Positions 5,556 through 5,820 of a stretch of 5,820 nucleotides of DNA are shown piece after piece. Under the pieces are notes generated by a model. That model saw only the letters and a list, made by a program, of their open reading frames with translations. It was not told where the DNA came from and did no database searches. Source of the stretch: Bacteroidales bacterium (lineage in GTDB: Bacteria > Bacteroidota > Bacteroidia > Bacteroidales > VadinHA17). A program made the position numbers and the translations under genes. Where the stretch lies: assembly GCA_025455535.1 (NCBI GenBank), contig JALOMM010000112.1, positions 1 through 5,820 of the forward strand, written 5' to 3'. The number at the start of each line of letters is the position of its first letter. Position 1 is the first letter of the stretch.

Positions 5556-5820
5556 TCAGTATCTTTTTTAACAGTTCCTTTGCCGCCTCAACCGGTATCT
5601 CCTGCATCCCTACATATGCTGCCACCCTCGAGGTGCTGTAGCCGTTACGCACCAGCAGTGAGACATACTCATCAGCGCTCTCAAATGTAATAAAATTCCC
5701 GATGAGAAAAACAGCCTCTCCGTCACTGTTTTTAATGATGTCCAGTCCCCTGGTCCCTGCAAGGAGTTGTATCTTCTCAATTACATCCGGTTTGACAGGC
5801 TTCTTTGATCGCATCACCTC
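5548..5820 (-). CDS. C-terminal part of a SPOR-like domain protein (partial, cut by right edge)
   Basis: The frame is open to the right edge and ends in TAA at 5548, giving 90 visible residues. GTG (5815-5817) and ATG (5812-5814) codons lie at the edge, but I do not take either as the true start. The visible part is a C-terminal domain with no signal peptide or other targeting element of its own, so the gene most likely begins beyond the window. The region IQLLAG...AVFLIGNFITFESADEYVSLLVRNGYS...VAAYVG has the pattern of the SPOR (sporulation-related repeat) fold: an IQL beta strand, a GNF-x-TFESADEYVSLL helix, the xNGY turn and a last strand. The EIPVEAAKELLKK tail resembles the ends of Bacteroidetes SPOR-like envelope proteins. 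SPOR domains bind denuded peptidoglycan glycan strands, so a periplasmic or outer-membrane-associated role is inferred. The stop overlaps the clpS start by eight bases. Confidence 0.7.
   Translation of the reverse strand, partial: EVMRSKKPVKPDVIEKIQLLAGTRGLDIIKNSDGEAVFLIGNFITFESADEYVSLLVRNGYSTSRVAAYVGMQEIPVEAAKELLKKILND

Noticed and set aside
1..5820. Search for CRISPR arrays, insertion sequences, toxin-antitoxin pairs, phage genes, tRNA or rRNA
   Set aside because: No direct-repeat array, transposase motif, terminal repeats or clover-leaf sequence was seen by eye. Base composition looks even across the window, so there is no sign of an acquired island or a new defence-like system.

Overview
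The window looks like a chromosomal segment of a Bacteroidetes bacterium, probably a Bacteroidales relative with roughly balanced base composition. The evidence is a ClpS of the type found in that phylum (NDD-x-NTF-x-HVI and conserved extra cysteines), an M64 metallopeptidase with its usual N-terminal domain, a YbdG-like mechanosensitive channel, and starts that mostly lack a clear Shine-Dalgarno sequence. Placement is by recognition of protein families only; no database search was run.

Layout: (1) Positions 2-262 (+) are the 3' end of an unrecognised gene that runs off the left edge. Its stop overlaps the start of a SpoU/TrmH-family 23S rRNA 2'-O-methyltransferase, rlmB (259-1014, +), in an ATGA junction. 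(2) A convergent gap with small inverted repeats leads to a YbdG/MscM-like small-conductance channel on the minus strand (1085-2320). (3) A 90-base divergent, AT-rich region separates it from a secreted M64 zinc peptidase (2411-3685, +). (4) The next convergent gap (3686-3801) holds a strong bulged hairpin. (5) The minus-strand block 3802-5820 reads, in transcription order: the C-terminal SPOR-like end of a protein cut by the right edge, clpS, a short nfeD, and floA (flotillin-like). The junctions are an 8-base overlap, a 13-base gap and a 1-base gap, so this is very probably one transcription unit.

Functionally, NfeD and FloA are a known partner pair in membrane organisation. ClpS hands N-degron substrates to ClpAP/ClpCP-type proteases. 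The SPOR-like protein probably acts at the peptidoglycan, so the minus-strand block has an envelope and protein-quality-control flavour. RlmB is ribosome maturation housekeeping, and the channel and M64 peptidase are stand-alone envelope or secreted functions.

I found no mobile element, CRISPR array, tRNA, rRNA or defence module, and nothing that makes a convincing case for a new system. The points most worth checking are the tight linkage of clpS to nfeD-floA, the 3729-3770 hairpin as a possible dispersed repeat, and the clade-specific ClpS pocket.
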